Source: Rhodospirillaceae bacterium
GTDB taxonomy: Bacteria; Pseudomonadota; Alphaproteobacteria; JAEUKQ01
Length of the DNA stretch: 5,402 bases
Assembly (NCBI GenBank): GCA_016722635.1
Contig: JADKIX010000014.1
Location: 1 to 5,402 of the forward strand
Direction of reading: 5' to 3'
This document shows positions 1 through 4,995 of the stretch, piece by piece. Below the pieces are notes generated by a model. The model ran no database searches, was not told the DNA's origin, and was given only the letters and a program-made list of their open reading frames with translations. Position 1 is the first letter of the stretch; each line of letters begins with the position of its first letter. The translations under genes were made by a program, and so were the position numbers.

Positions 1-15
1 TGCAAGCCAGAGATT

Positions 16-270
16 TTAGATGCAGGGGAGTACATTTTTAGCAACATTTGTATCATCATTAACAATGGTTATGAGTTTAAGACATGAACCTTCAACTATC
101 TGCAAATCATAACCAAACAAAGTATTGCTACCTTTATCATATATATATCGACCAAGCCCATCTTTAAGCACACTAATAGTCTTCATCTCATATTCACCAA
201 CGCGCAAAACAAACTTAGGTCTTTGCTTGTCGATCAACCTGTAAACTGTATCAGCATTAAAATCATCCAT
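16..270 (-). CDS. Unrecognised 84-residue phage-type protein downstream of HNH
   Basis: I do not recognise this protein. It is 84 residues, mixed hydrophobic and charged, with no membrane segment, signal peptide or cysteine cluster (two single cysteines only). It begins MDDFNADTVYRLIDK and has an LFGYDLQIVEG stretch near residues 51-61 that looks like a beta-rich core. The start is well supported: AGAGGA lies 8 bases upstream. It overlaps the end of the HNH gene by 8 bases (ATGGATGA), so its ribosome site lies inside that gene and translation is probably coupled. It is the last gene of the leftward unit that can be seen. In HK97-like phages and capsid-forming satellites, genes beside the HNH gene serve head or packaging functions, so such a role is possible, but nothing in the sequence shows it. 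Confidence 0.8.
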   Translation of the reverse strand: MDDFNADTVYRLIDKQRPKFVLRVGEYEMKTISVLKDGLGRYIYDKGSNTLFGYDLQIVEGSCLKLITIVNDDTNVAKNVLPCI

Positions 271-565
271 TCTTTAAATCCTCTTTAGTCTTAATACGAT
301 GGCAGTCAACGCACAACGATTGATAGTTATTCTCGTTATCATCGCCACCTTTGAATAATGGCACGATATGATCGATATGGTCAGCCATTGTAGTATAACC
401 ATGTGATTGACACATAACACACAATGGATTGGCAGTCAACCACTTGCGTCTGATCTTTGTCCAGTTCTCACCTCGCATGCGCACTGTAGCGTTAGGATTG
501 TTCCGCGCTATGTTAAGCAGCGAGGTTTTAGCTGTGCGTATCGTTGATGTCTTTAGTGTGCGCAT
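263..565 (-). CDS. HNH endonuclease, phage packaging type
   Basis: A 100-residue HNH nuclease. Residues 31-90 hold the domain: RGENWTKIRR, then a zinc-binding C49-x2-C52, the catalytic block DHIDHIVPL (His66) with a GGD loop at 73-75, the central Asn80 in NYQSLC, and C85-x2-C88 followed by His89. All four cysteines and the H-N-H residues are present, so the enzyme should be active as a metal-dependent DNA nickase or endonuclease. The first 28 residues are basic and Ser/Thr-rich. In HK97-type phages such proteins lie next to the terminase genes and assist DNA cleavage during packaging; that role here is inferred from family and context. The ATG overlaps the stop of the preceding frame as TAATG, so translation is probably coupled, with GGGAT/GGTG as a weak ribosome site. 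No terminase is visible because the window ends about 260 bases downstream. Confidence 0.93.
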   Translation of the reverse strand: MRTLKTSTIRTAKTSLLNIARNNPNATVRMRGENWTKIRRKWLTANPLCVMCQSHGYTTMADHIDHIVPLFKGGDDNENNYQSLCVDCHRIKTKEDLKNG

Positions 566-735
566 TACACCAATCCCATCTTAATCTCATAAGCAATCGC
601 AGCATAGCACAAGGACGCATCATGGTAATTAGCCATCACACGGGCCTTTTCGAACTTTGCTTCATCGACATCAACCTGATAGTGATTAAGTACCAGGTTG
701 AAATCGTCCTTAAATTTTTGTGTTGGCTTCAACAA
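565..735 (-). CDS. Short frame continuing the 710-982 gene in +1: frameshifted C-terminus or separate TTG gene
   Basis: After the stop of the 90-residue gene, the +1 frame stays open and reads as a well-formed acidic, helical sequence (KFKDDFNLVLNHYQVDVDEA... ending AYEIKMGLV) up to a TAA that overlaps the HNH start as TAATG. There are two explanations. First, a separate gene starting at TTG (as given here; 56 residues), overlapping the previous gene by 26 bases, with an AGGA about 11 bases upstream. Second, the C-terminal half of one protein of about 138 residues, split by an extra A in the AAAAA run just before the stop; with four A the join would read EANTKFKDDF without a break. The second reads more naturally, because no ATG or GTG is available and the TTG has poor spacing. 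The coupling to HNH supports this frame being, or having been, translated. Function is unknown. Confidence 0.6.
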   Translation of the reverse strand: MLKPTQKFKDDFNLVLNHYQVDVDEAKFEKARVMANYHDASLCYAAIAYEIKMGLV

Positions 736-982
736 AGTTATTATAATCCTGTTCGTTATAGAACGAGCCCTTCATTGCAAATCCTTCGCCTTTACCTTCT
801 ACAACCCATTTATCAAAACCATCAACATCTTTTCCTACATATCCGGCAAACATAATATTCACCGTGTCTGTATCTTTAACTTTTGCCTCGCTAGATGCGA
901 AAGTGAGGCCATTTTCTGTTGTGAACCAGAAAGTATTGAATTTGTCGTTAACTACTAATTTTTTTAAGTTTACTGTTTTCAT
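710..982 (-). CDS. Unrecognised 90-residue protein, possibly truncated by a frameshift
   Basis: I do not recognise this protein. It is 90 residues, soluble, with no cysteine and no membrane segment. It begins MKTVNLKKLVVNDKFNTFWF and is rich in Lys, Asp, Phe and aromatic residues, with a Gly-rich patch EGKGEGF near residues 62-68. The start is firm: AGGAG lies 7 bases upstream. The start context GGAGAATAAAATG is identical over 13 bases to that of the gene just before it, whose stop lies 1 base away, so the two form one unit from the promoter at 1161-1188. The frame closes at a TAA directly after an AAAAA run, and the +1 frame then continues for about 50 residues to the HNH gene. This product may therefore be the N-terminal part of a longer protein. 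The window cannot tell mutation, sequencing error and programmed shifting apart. Confidence 0.8.
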   Translation of the reverse strand: MKTVNLKKLVVNDKFNTFWFTTENGLTFASSEAKVKDTDTVNIMFAGYVGKDVDGFDKWVVEGKGEGFAMKGSFYNEQDYNNFVEANTKI

Positions 983-983
983 T

Positions 984-1121
984 TTATTCTCCTAATGAAA
1001 TACTTGGATATTTTGATCCTGCATATGATCTCTGAAACTCATAACATTGTTTCAATGTTCCTTCAAAGATTACTTTACCAGATGTTTCTTTCTCTTCGCT
1101 TATCACTTGATATGTGCTCAT
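984..1121 (-). CDS. Unrecognised 45-residue protein, first gene of the HNH unit
   Basis: A small protein of 45 residues beginning MSTYQVISEEKETSG, with a middle part VIFEGTLKQCYEFQRSYAG and one cysteine. I do not recognise it; the pattern suggests a small alpha/beta soluble protein, a type common in phage early regions. Support for it being real: CTGGAG lies 7 bases before the ATG, it is the first open frame after a near-consensus promoter (1161-1188) with a leader of about 33 bases, and its stop lies one base before the start of the next gene with its own strong ribosome site. It is likely translated at a high level, but nothing in the sequence shows a function. Confidence 0.75.
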   Translation of the reverse strand: MSTYQVISEEKETSGKVIFEGTLKQCYEFQRSYAGSKYPSISLGE

Positions 1122-1160
1122 TTTATTCTCCAGGTTAAGTTATTTGCTGCTGATGTAGTA

Positions 1161-1188
1161 ACTATACTCCTATTAAAATAAATGTCAA
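1161..1188 (-). promoter_or_regulatory. Strong leftward sigma70 promoter for the HNH unit
   Basis: On the minus strand a perfect -35 TTGACA (1183-1188) is followed by a 16-base spacer and a -10 TATAGT (1161-1166). Transcription should start near 1154, giving a leader of about 33 bases before the ATG at 1121. It lies just after the membrane-protein gene ends at 1207, with no clear terminator between, so readthrough from upstream may add to it. A short AGTA/TACT repeat spans the -10, but it is too short to call an operator. Confidence 0.8.
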
Positions 1189-1206
1189 CACTTTTGATAA
1201 AATATT

Positions 1207-1566
1207 TTACTTATTTGCATTTATTATCCTCCAGGCAAGATACTCATTAACAATGAGTATGATAAATATCATAATGCTTATCATTATATGATCGTTATTA
1301 ATAAGCATGGCTGATGTTACAAGCATCAATACATAACCAAATTTTCGCTTCACTGATCCGTAGTTAGTTGCGCTTAGTTTTGCTTTCTTAATGTATTCAT
1401 CGCCAAAATCAGTAAAATCAGAGCAATAAACAACAAAAACACTTATAGCTATCATGATATAACAATAGTATTCTACTATGGTTATAGCCCAATCTACCCC
1501 ATAAACAACTCCATAAAAAGCAAGCGATGGAATTATGATAAACGGCACGATATCAGATAGTTTCAT
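1207..1566 (-). CDS. Small integral membrane protein with four predicted helices
   Basis: A 119-residue hydrophobic protein with about four membrane helices: near residues 5-24 (starting IVPFIIIPSLAFYG), 30-48, 77-90 (GYVLMLVTSAMLIN) and 93-113 (rich in Ile/Met). A charged loop at 50-76 (YIKKAKLSATNYGSVKRK) is strongly basic and probably cytoplasmic. There is no cleavable signal peptide and no recognisable catalytic motif. The start is clear: GAGGTG lies 7 bases upstream, and the ATG overlaps the previous stop as ATGA, so translation is coupled. Possible roles for such proteins in mobile elements are superinfection exclusion, holin-like membrane damage or host interference. None can be chosen from the sequence. 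Its place among early accessory genes rather than beside lysis genes argues mildly against a holin. Confidence 0.82.
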   Translation of the reverse strand: MKLSDIVPFIIIPSLAFYGVVYGVDWAITIVEYYCYIMIAISVFVVYCSDFTDFGDEYIKKAKLSATNYGSVKRKFGYVLMLVTSAMLINNDHIMISIMIFIILIVNEYLAWRIINANK

Positions 1567-1712
1567 TTCGGTTCACCTCTCGCAAAAAACAAATCATTAT
1601 AATAACCAATCAATCCAACACCACGAGACCACCGATAATGATTAACGTAATCAGCATGAGTAATTCTCCCCAATCGTTCAAGCAAAACATCCGATGAGCA
1701 TAGTGATTGCAT
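1563..1712 (-). CDS. Unrecognised 49-residue protein coupled to the membrane protein
   Basis: A 49-residue basic, Tyr/Arg-rich protein (MQSLCSSDVLLERLGRITHA, later YNDLFFARGEPK). The frame extends further upstream to an ATG at 1757, giving 64 residues, but I chose the ATG at 1712. GGAGAGG lies about 6 bases before it, it starts immediately after the previous gene's TGA (GTTTGAGAATG), and the longer form would overlap that gene by 43 bases with no ribosome site. Its stop overlaps the membrane protein's start as ATGA. Function is unknown. The coupling suggests it is made in step with the membrane protein and may act with it. Confidence 0.65.
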   Translation of the reverse strand: MQSLCSSDVLLERLGRITHADYVNHYRWSRGVGLIGYYNDLFFARGEPK

Positions 1713-1714
1713 TC

Positions 1715-1951
1715 TCAAACCTCTCCGAAGAAAGGATCTGGTTTGGCTATGCACCACACTTGAAGTGTCAAGCCATTTTTTCTTGTTACGAACTTATTAC
1801 CGGTTCTAGTTCCTGCATTATGTGCATTTACTTGAGCTTTTAACAAATCTTTATGTGTTGCAAAATTATAAGTTCTATAGTCTCCAGGGATCATTTTACC
1901 AAATTGGTATTTATTTCTTTCTGGAACTGGTGGTGTTTTTAAGTTTTCCAT
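1715..1951 (-). CDS. Unrecognised 78-residue protein, first gene after the origin
   Basis: A 78-residue soluble protein beginning MENLKTPPVPERNKYQFGKM. Its centre is basic, with HKDLLKAQVNAHNAGTRTG (33-51) followed by NKFVTRKNG and LQVWCI. This helix followed by a G-[RK]-F-x-TR hairpin gives the look of a small nucleic-acid-binding or nucleic-acid-associated phage protein, but I cannot assign a family. It is the first gene after a near-consensus promoter (1980-2008) with a leader of about 22 bases. The ribosome site is weak (AAGAG, 8 bases away) and the leader is very AT-rich. It runs directly into the 49-residue gene, two bases after its stop. Confidence 0.78.
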   Translation of the reverse strand: MENLKTPPVPERNKYQFGKMIPGDYRTYNFATHKDLLKAQVNAHNAGTRTGNKFVTRKNGLTLQVWCIAKPDPFFGEV

Positions 1952-1979
1952 TTTAATTACTCTTTATTTAAAAAAAGAA

Positions 1980-2008
1980 ATTATAAACAAAATTATTTGT
2001 AATTGCAA
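1980..2008 (-). promoter_or_regulatory. Leftward sigma70 promoter for the 78-residue, 49-residue and membrane-protein genes
   Basis: On the minus strand TTGCAA (2003-2008) is followed by a 17-base spacer and a perfect TATAAT (1980-1985). Transcription should start near 1973. An inverted repeat with 7-base arms AATTATT/AATAATT (1991-1997 and 2007-2013) brackets the -35 and could be an operator. The -35 and the bases after it (TTGCAATTACAAAT) match the leftward primase promoter (TTGCAATTATAAAT) at 13 of 14 positions, which suggests one regulator controls both. Confidence 0.75.
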
Positions 2009-2091
2009 TAATTAAGATAAAAATTATTTAAATTTAATTTTATCTGCTTTTTTAAGCTAAATTATCCTTTAAAATCAATGCCGTCGTAGAC

Positions 2092-2108
2092 GTTGTAAGC
2101 CTTACAAC
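2092..2108. repeat. Palindromic iteron pair, left side
   Basis: Perfect inverted repeat GTTGTAAG-C-CTTACAAC: two iterons head to head with a 1-base centre. A single direct copy (2164-2171) follows 55 bases to the right. The near-perfect dyad fits a site bound by a dimer, or one that extrudes as a hairpin. Confidence 0.85.
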
Positions 2109-2163
2109 ACGGTTTTCAACACATTTCCTTAATATAATCATAATCTTACGCATTTGTTGAACG

Positions 2164-2171
2164 GTTGTAAG
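2164..2171 (+). repeat. Single iteron GTTGTAAG
   Basis: Exact 8-base copy in the same orientation as the first half of the palindromic pairs. A partial CTTACG at 2145-2150 faces it, so a weaker second half-site may exist. Confidence 0.7.
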
Positions 2172-2348
2172 GAAAAAACTGCGGGTATGGGCATGTAAAA
2201 GTATAGGTAAAAATAATAATAATGAGGGATGGAAAAGGAAAAAGGAAAAAGCTACAAAAGCTACAACATAAGGTATTATTATTATATTATTATTATTTAT
2301 TATCCTTTAAATACATATAGTTACAGATACTTTTAGAAAAATTTTTGT

Positions 2349-2366
2349 GTTGTAAGAACTTACAAC
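2349..2366. repeat. Palindromic iteron pair, right side
   Basis: Perfect 8-base arms GTTGTAAG-AA-CTTACAAC with a 2-base centre, one base longer than the left pair. A further CTTACAAC follows at 2380-2387. The different centre length shows that the unit under selection is the 8-mer rather than one fixed palindrome. Confidence 0.85.
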
Positions 2367-2379
2367 TTTTGCAACGAAG

Positions 2380-2387
2380 CTTACAAC
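2380..2387 (-). repeat. Single iteron CTTACAAC
   Basis: Exact reverse-orientation copy. It mirrors the single forward copy at 2164-2171, so the outer layout is roughly symmetric about the AT-rich core. Confidence 0.7.
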
Positions 2388-2434
2388 AACCCTATTTTCA
2401 ATAATCCTGCAAAACCGAGATAGAATAACAATTG

Positions 2435-2475
2435 AAAATGCCGCTAAAACTGACCAGGATCGTCGTAGCGGCATT
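2435..2475 (-). terminator. Stem-loop after the primase-helicase gene, probable terminator
   Basis: Perfect 10-base arms AATGCCGCTA (2437-2446) and TAGCGGCATT (2466-2475) with a 19-base loop. Read leftward, the GC-rich stem ends in four T (ATTTTC), about 38 bases past the primase stop. It fits a weak Rho-independent terminator that would keep transcription out of the origin. The U-run is short and the loop long, so a single-strand initiation hairpin belonging to the origin is an alternative. Confidence 0.5.
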
Positions 2476-2512
2476 AAAAAAGAAATTTGATACGGAAGTA
2501 TAGGTAGCGTAA

Positions 2513-4771
2513 TTATATCGCCGTATAACTCGTTATACCGCCTAATGAGTTTTTAGATAAGATTCCCTGCTCAACCATTTCGGATAGAGTCTCCCGAATC
2601 TTGGTTGACTTGTTTCCTGAGAATTCTTTGAACGGAGAAACTTTTGCACGAGACTGGATAATCGCCCGCTCGATTCTTGGTTTACTGTTTTCTTCAAACA
2701 ATCGCAAAATTGCCTCGAATTCTGCACGGCATCCAATGACACCTTTATCCTGACATAACCGCAAATTTGCCTCTAGCATTTCGTTGGAAATATTGATTGC
2801 CATTTCAATGTATTTATCGTCAATTCCCGACCAGAAGTCTATTTTTTCGCCAAGTAAACGTAAGTTAGCAGCAATTTTCATGATTTGCATATCGATCTTA
2901 GCGGCTGCTCCCCTGAGTGAAGCATGTGAAAATTTCCCGCCGTCTTTGAGGTGTGGTTCAACGTAATTTAGGTATTTTCTAATCATGGCGAAACCGTTAT
3001 CACTTATGTACAGATCGCGGGTAGATCCGAACTTGTCGCAACTTGATAAAGAGCTTTCCAGGATTGTGCATTTTTCTGCGTACTCGAGGTAAAATTCGTT
3101 TGATAACGTGGATTCGCGCTCATGGTCCCTAATACCTAAGGAATGAGGCTCAGCAAGCATTAAAAACCTTTCTGATAGGCCAGTACCATTTGATGAGTTT
3201 AAGAGCGTCTCAATTGATCCTGACTGAGCAAAACAGACAATGCCGCCGACGACATGGCCGCAATAACCTTTTCTGGTTACGCGAGCTGAGTTGATAAATC
3301 CACCGTCAAACCCGTTCAATGCTACGTCGTTATTATTCGCTCTGTCCGCCTTATAAGATCCACCAAAAAGCACGTTAAAAAGACCCTGCTCGCTGCTGAT
3401 TGCGCTAAAAAATCCATTGGTTTCAGATAAGCCTTTTTCGAGTCCTTCCGAAGTTGCGTTTGTGGTGAACAGGTTACCGAGTACTTTGATTTTATGCTGC
3501 AGCTCAGCTAGTCTGGTTTCTTCGTTTTCGTCTAAATTTCCATCATGTTTAAGAAGTTCTGATAGCTCTTTGCGGATGGCCTCGTGTACTTTTTCCGACA
3601 TCTCATAAAACGGCTTTTGGAAGTATTTCAAGCAGCGTGATTTGCTTGAACCTGGCGGCTGTTCTGTGACCACATAAAGTCCGATCGGGAGTTTTTCATG
3701 GTCCTGATAAGTGACAGCGAATTCCCTGCAAGCCATCGAGCTAAAAACACCTAACCCGGCTAAAAATACAGTGCTGACAGGCAGATAGGTTTTCTCTGAG
3801 ATATACATGCTCAAGCGCTTGAGAATATGGCTATCCTCAACGAATTGCACCACGTCGACCGATGAATATTTAACCTCAGCATCCAGGATATTACTTGTTT
3901 TTTTATCTTTAATGATTGCACCTCTAACAGCGTCCAGGCCATTCAAAACGCGCAGGTCGTTGAAGTCAGTCGCCCAATCCGGTGCATTATCATCAAACTG
4001 TGGATAGATCATTACACCATTGGATAATTCAGCCGCAAGCCTTGCTTTTTCAATTCCTACTTCGCCATAATCGGCGCATATGATCAAATTTGACTTAGGC
4101 ATTTTGGTCCGCACGAATTTTGCACATGCCTCCAATTTTCCAGCACTAAAAGCAACAATAGCAGCGTACCCGGTAGCCTCATGGATTGATGCAGCAGTTG
4201 CGAATCCCTCTGCTATGCACACATTTCCGTTTGGCTTGCCGATCCTAAAATAGCAGTCTTTAACTTGGCCGTTTGTCAAGAACTTTTTATTACCATCAGC
4301 ATCGATAAACTGGAGTGAGGTTATTTCTCCACTCTCATTGTAAAGCGGAATGATTATCCGATTACCATCTTTACTGATGCGCACGCCGCACGGCTTGATC
4401 ATTTTACGGTCAAGGTATGGATGATCGATTGCTGGCTGTGATGATTCCCATATTCTGCCAGCCAGTTCTTTGGCTTCCTGTTGAACAATTATCCTCTCAG
4501 CTTCACGCGCTTCCCTTGCTTGATCCATGCGCAGCTTGAATTGGGCTTGCTGCTCTTGCGTAAAATCATCAGTTCTTTTTTCGCACCATGTATACGAAGA
4601 GCTTTCTGACCAATCGCCAAAAGCCCCGGCGGTTATGCCATCACTATAAAATATATACCAGCCTTCGCTATTTTTGCCAAACCTAACTACTCTTATAGTG
4701 TTAAATAATATCTTGTCAGGCGGCTCAATCCCATATGAGCGCATTGCGTCATAGATTTGTTGTTCTATCAT
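2513..4771 (-). CDS. TOPRIM primase / DUF3987-type helicase replication protein
   Basis: A 752-residue fusion that probably initiates replication of the element, synthesising primers and unwinding DNA. Residues 1-62 form an N-terminal domain ending in AFGDWSE. Residues 66-105 are a charged Gln/Glu/Arg helix. Residues 117-178 (HPYLDRK, later CYFRIG) match the phage primase region before TOPRIM. The TOPRIM fold covers about 183-285, with the catalytic Glu188 in IAEGFATA, Asp234 in CADYGE and the conserved TDFNDL at 268-273. Residues 305-560 look like the DUF3987 ATPase: PVSTVFLAGLGVFSS, the P-loop position QPPGSSKS (371-378), acidic ISSEQGLF (458-465) and GLSERFLML (531-539). The last 70 residues look like a winged helix that could bind iterons. 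Two oddities: the second acidic residue of TOPRIM DxD is Gly, and the P-loop has Ser where Gly normally precedes Lys. GGAG lies 5 bases before the ATG, which overlaps the HTH gene's stop (ATGA). The size is close to that of P4 alpha. Confidence 0.88.
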   Translation of the reverse strand: MIEQQIYDAMRSYGIEPPDKILFNTIRVVRFGKNSEGWYIFYSDGITAGAFGDWSESSSYTWCEKRTDDFTQEQQAQFKLRMDQAREAREAERIIVQQEAKELAGRIWESSQPAIDHPYLDRKMIKPCGVRISKDGNRIIIPLYNESGEITSLQFIDADGNKKFLTNGQVKDCYFRIGKPNGNVCIAEGFATAASIHEATGYAAIVAFSAGKLEACAKFVRTKMPKSNLIICADYGEVGIEKARLAAELSNGVMIYPQFDDNAPDWATDFNDLRVLNGLDAVRGAIIKDKKTSNILDAEVKYSSVDVVQFVEDSHILKRLSMYISEKTYLPVSTVFLAGLGVFSSMACREFAVTYQDHEKLPIGLYVVTEQPPGSSKSRCLKYFQKPFYEMSEKVHEAIRKELSELLKHDGNLDENEETRLAELQHKIKVLGNLFTTNATSEGLEKGLSETNGFFSAISSEQGLFNVLFGGSYKADRANNNDVALNGFDGGFINSARVTRKGYCGHVVGGIVCFAQSGSIETLLNSSNGTGLSERFLMLAEPHSLGIRDHERESTLSNEFYLEYAEKCTILESSLSSCDKFGSTRDLYISDNGFAMIRKYLNYVEPHLKDGGKFSHASLRGAAAKIDMQIMKIAANLRLLGEKIDFWSGIDDKYIEMAINISNEMLEANLRLCQDKGVIGCRAEFEAILRLFEENSKPRIERAIIQSRAKVSPFKEFSGNKSTKIRETLSEMVEQGILSKNSLGGITSYTAI

Positions 4772-4938
4772 TTTCGCTCCAGATATTCAGATAGCTTCTC
4801 TATAGTTTCGTAATTTGGGTTTTTTGATTCACCTTTATAGATAGCCAAGAGGTTGGGTTTGAGGTTTCCAATTTCCTTTTGAAACAACAGTAAGCCTAGA
4901 TCTTTTAATAGCAGTCTGATTTGCGAAGAGTTAGTGAT
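4768..4938 (-). CDS. Mini XRE/Cro-type HTH regulator without a normal start codon
   Basis: The frame before the primase encodes a compact helix-turn-helix protein: SQIRLLLKDLGLLLFQKEIG, then the recognition region LKPNLLAIYKGESKNPNYE and a last helix ETIEKLSEYLERK. It aligns without gaps through the HTH core with the other mini-HTH protein at 5229-5396 and shares its ending (LSEYLE / LSKYLE). It ends in ATGA overlapping the primase start, so it is the first gene of the replication operon. No ATG, GTG or TTG lies at the proper place. I set the start at ATC (56 residues) because that codon aligns with the paralogue's Met and follows AAGGCGG by 4 bases; ATA one codon earlier is the alternative. 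The only in-frame TTG near the start would remove the first helix. Either a rare start keeps expression low, or the start codon has been lost by mutation. Confidence 0.62.
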   Translation of the reverse strand: MTNSSQIRLLLKDLGLLLFQKEIGNLKPNLLAIYKGESKNPNYETIEKLSEYLERK

Positions 4939-4942
4939 TATT

Positions 4943-4949
4943 CCGCCTT
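4943..4949 (-). promoter_or_regulatory. Ribosome binding site that places the HTH start at ATC/ATA
   Basis: AAGGCGG matches the consensus AAGGAGG at six of seven bases and is the only strong Shine-Dalgarno between the promoter and the HTH frame. It lies 4 bases before ATC and 1 base before ATA, which favours ATC. Its presence argues that the frame is or was translated from here despite the missing ATG. Confidence 0.55.
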
Positions 4950-4966
4950 TTTTTGTTAAATTAAGG

Positions 4967-4995
4967 TTGAAATAATATCATGCTTGATTTATAAT
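4967..4995 (+). promoter_or_regulatory. Rightward promoter facing the primase promoter
   Basis: On the plus strand TTGAAA (4967-4972), a 17-base spacer and a perfect TATAAT (4990-4995). Start near 5002, giving a leader of about 24 bases before the TTG-start gene at 5026. The match is better than that of the leftward promoter, so this is probably the default direction. Confidence 0.75.

Larger units (their letters stand above)
2061..2311 (+). repeat. Two exact copies of the 13-mer ATTATCCTTTAAA
   Basis: Copies lie at 2061-2073 and 2299-2311, 238 bases apart. Each stands just left of an iteron pair (19 and 38 bases before it). This suggests the origin contains two copies of one module, 13-mer plus palindromic pair plus single iteron. 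The 13-mer is partly AT-rich, like the DnaA-region 13-mers of enteric origins, but its sequence differs from theirs. Confidence 0.6.
2061..2387. other. Putative replication origin with iterons
   Basis: This 561-bp stretch between the primase-helicase and the next gene holds no gene on either strand but has dense repeat structure. Six exact copies of GTTGTAAG (or its complement CTTACAAC) occur: a palindromic pair at 2092-2108, a single at 2164-2171, a palindromic pair at 2349-2366 and a single at 2380-2387. Between the two groups lie a purine tract (about 2224-2251), a tandem 9-mer AAGCTACAA (2249-2266, itself a near-iteron), and ATT-triplet AT-rich DNA (2274-2302) suited to melting. Iterons flanking an AT-rich core, just 3' of the replication gene, is the layout known for staphylococcal pathogenicity-island origins and broadly for P4. 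I infer that the adjacent primase-helicase, or a helper bound to it, recognises the 8-mer. An alternative is an operator array for a repressor. Confidence 0.72.
2199..2506 (+). repeat. Two exact copies of the 11-mer AAGTATAGGTA
   Basis: Copies lie at 2199-2209 and 2496-2506, 297 bases apart. The second is just beyond the end of the primase-helicase gene and the first is inside the origin, before the AT-rich core. Their role is unknown; they could be a second binding site class or a relic of the duplication that made the iteron modules. Confidence 0.5.

Noticed and set aside
544..958. Two plus-strand frames of 103 and 86 residues
   Set aside because: They lie antisense to well-supported leftward genes with good ribosome sites; they have no ribosome site of their own and unlikely composition.
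1713..1757. Longer 64-residue form of the 49-residue gene, starting at 1757
   Set aside because: It would overlap the preceding gene by 43 bases with no ribosome site, whereas the ATG at 1712 has GGAGAGG in place.
2145..2171. Hairpin between CTTAC (2145) and GTAAG (2167)
   Set aside because: Only 5 paired bases across a 17-base loop; not distinguishable from chance beside the real iteron.
2222..2320. 32-codon plus-strand frame starting at the ATG in the purine tract
   Set aside because: Low-complexity translation (Lys-rich, then Leu/Tyr runs) of the purine tract and ATT triplets, with no promoter; better explained as origin DNA.
2061..2387. CRISPR array or tRNA in the repeat-rich gene-free stretch
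   Set aside because: The repeats are 8-mers in both orientations at uneven spacing with no spacer-length periodicity, and no cloverleaf can be drawn.
2542..2742. Second minus-strand frame inside the primase-helicase gene
   Set aside because: It lies in another frame wholly within the 752-residue gene and is explained by it.
2784..4007. Three plus-strand frames antisense to the primase-helicase (at 2784, 3417 and 3807)
   Set aside because: Short, Ser-rich antisense shadows without ribosome sites or coupling.
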